Origin: Desulfobacterales bacterium | Lineage (GTDB): Bacteria; Desulfobacterota; Desulfobacteria; Desulfobacterales; UBA5852 | Assembly: GCA_030066455.1 (NCBI GenBank) | Contig: JASJBQ010000093.1 | Span: forward strand, 1 to 15,059 | DNA: 15,059 bases | Reading direction: 5' to 3' | Part shown: positions 14,433 through 15,059 of the stretch, piece by piece | Numbering within the stretch: the first letter of the stretch is position 1 | How the letters are laid out: every line of letters starts with the position of its first letter | The notes under the pieces: generated by a model | What the model was told of the DNA's origin: nothing | What the model saw: only the letters and a program-made list of their open reading frames with translations | The model's database searches: none | Made by a program: the position numbers and the translations under genes

Positions 14433-15059
14433 TCATGCGCCACGGCTGCGGGCTCCGCTAGCGGACTGCATCTCTTCCCGGGCGATCAGGTAAATCGCCG
14501 TCAGCACGAGTACCCCGCCGACCAGTTTGGCGGCGGTCAAGGCCTCTCCGAAAATCAACCACGCCAGAATGCTGGCCCCGATGGGCTCGCCCAGCAAGCT
14601 GATGGCGACCGTACTCGTGCGCAGCCATTTGAGGGCCCAGTTATAGCTGCTGTGCCCCACGAGCTGGGAGAAAACGGCCATGCCGCCGAAGGCCGCCCAG
14701 GTCGCCGGGCTGAATCCCGTGAATTCAAAGCCAAGTCCCAGAACCGCCATCCACAGGAAAACGGCGGCACCGCCATAGCACAGCAGAATATAGGCCAGCA
14801 GCGATACACGCGCCCGCAGGTTGCGGCCGATCAGAAGGTAGAAGGCGGCGCAGACGCCACCGGCGAGCGCCAGGGCATCGCCGTACAAGGCCGCCCCGCC
14901 CGCAGCCACATCGCCCCAGCCGATAATGAAGGCCCCGATGACGCTCAGCAGGATGCACCCTAGGGTGCGGCGGCGCAGGGGCTCCTTGGTCAGAAACGGC
15001 CCCAACAACCCGACCCAGATGGGATTGGTGTTCACGAGTACGACCGAGTTGGCCACCGA
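14433..15059 (-). CDS. EamA/DMT-family transporter, 3' part (5' truncated by window edge)
   Basis: C-terminal ~208 residues of a drug/metabolite transporter superfamily permease. The frame is open to the window edge and the GTG at 15056 is only an internal Val, so roughly the first 80-90 residues lie outside. The visible part begins within the first EamA repeat (NTNPIWVGLLGPFLTKEPL) and contains the second repeat with its signature (LLGEPIGASILAWLIFGE). About seven hydrophobic helices are seen. EamA proteins export or import small metabolites such as amino acids; the substrate is unknown. It precedes the enoyl-CoA hydratase gene by 64 nt on the same strand. Confidence 0.9.
   Translation of the reverse strand, partial: SVANSVVLVNTNPIWVGLLGPFLTKEPLRRRTLGCILLSVIGAFIIGWGDVAAGGAALYGDALALAGGVCAAFYLLIGRNLRARVSLLAYILLCYGGAAVFLWMAVLGLGFEFTGFSPATWAAFGGMAVFSQLVGHSSYNWALKWLRTSTVAISLLGEPIGASILAWLIFGEALTAAKLVGGVLVLTAIYLIAREEMQSASGARSRGA

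Overview
The window is high-GC DNA from a Gram-negative bacterium. The mix of genes (a branched-chain-amino-acid type ABC transporter operon flanked by two phenylacetate-CoA ligase family genes, a tandem ACT protein, a crotonase and a GAF-linked PilB/GspE-type ATPase) is typical of anaerobic Desulfobacterota, perhaps Desulfosarcina/Desulfobacteraceae relatives. That placement is inferred from gene content only. No rRNA, tRNA, CRISPR array, insertion sequence or phage gene was seen.

Left part (1-2227, + strand): the 3' part of a multi-pass M48 metallopeptidase with C-terminal TPRs, translationally coupled (ATGA overlap) to a small NUDIX hydrolase. Middle left (2307-5014, - strand): a convergent two-gene unit, a small two-helix membrane protein followed by a GAF-MshEN-PilB/GspE ATPase, with a good sigma70-type promoter and a structured leader.

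Centre and right (5149-13436, - strand, read right to left): one apparent operon in the order paaK, ACT, livK, livH, livM, livG, livF, and a second PaaK-like gene. An intrinsic terminator lies between livK and livH and probably lowers expression of the membrane and ATPase genes relative to the binding protein. The terminal PaaK-like protein has lost the SSGTTG phosphate loop and the C-terminal catalytic lysine, both of which the first PaaK keeps. Far right (13577-15059, - strand): an enoyl-CoA hydratase preceded by a truncated EamA-family transporter.

The main find is the leader upstream of paaK. A TTGACA promoter is followed within about 20 nt by a 30-codon ORF with eight Phe codons and one Tyr codon among residues 5-19. 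After it come an 11-bp hairpin and a textbook intrinsic terminator with nine T residues, and then paaK. Chained alternative pairings link the leader-peptide region to the terminator. This looks like a ribosome-mediated phenylalanine attenuator controlling an arylacetate-CoA ligase/ABC-transporter operon. It would make sense if the operon serves aromatic amino acid supply (arylacetate salvage, or uptake) rather than only degradation. The sequence elements are directly visible; the regulatory and metabolic roles are inference.
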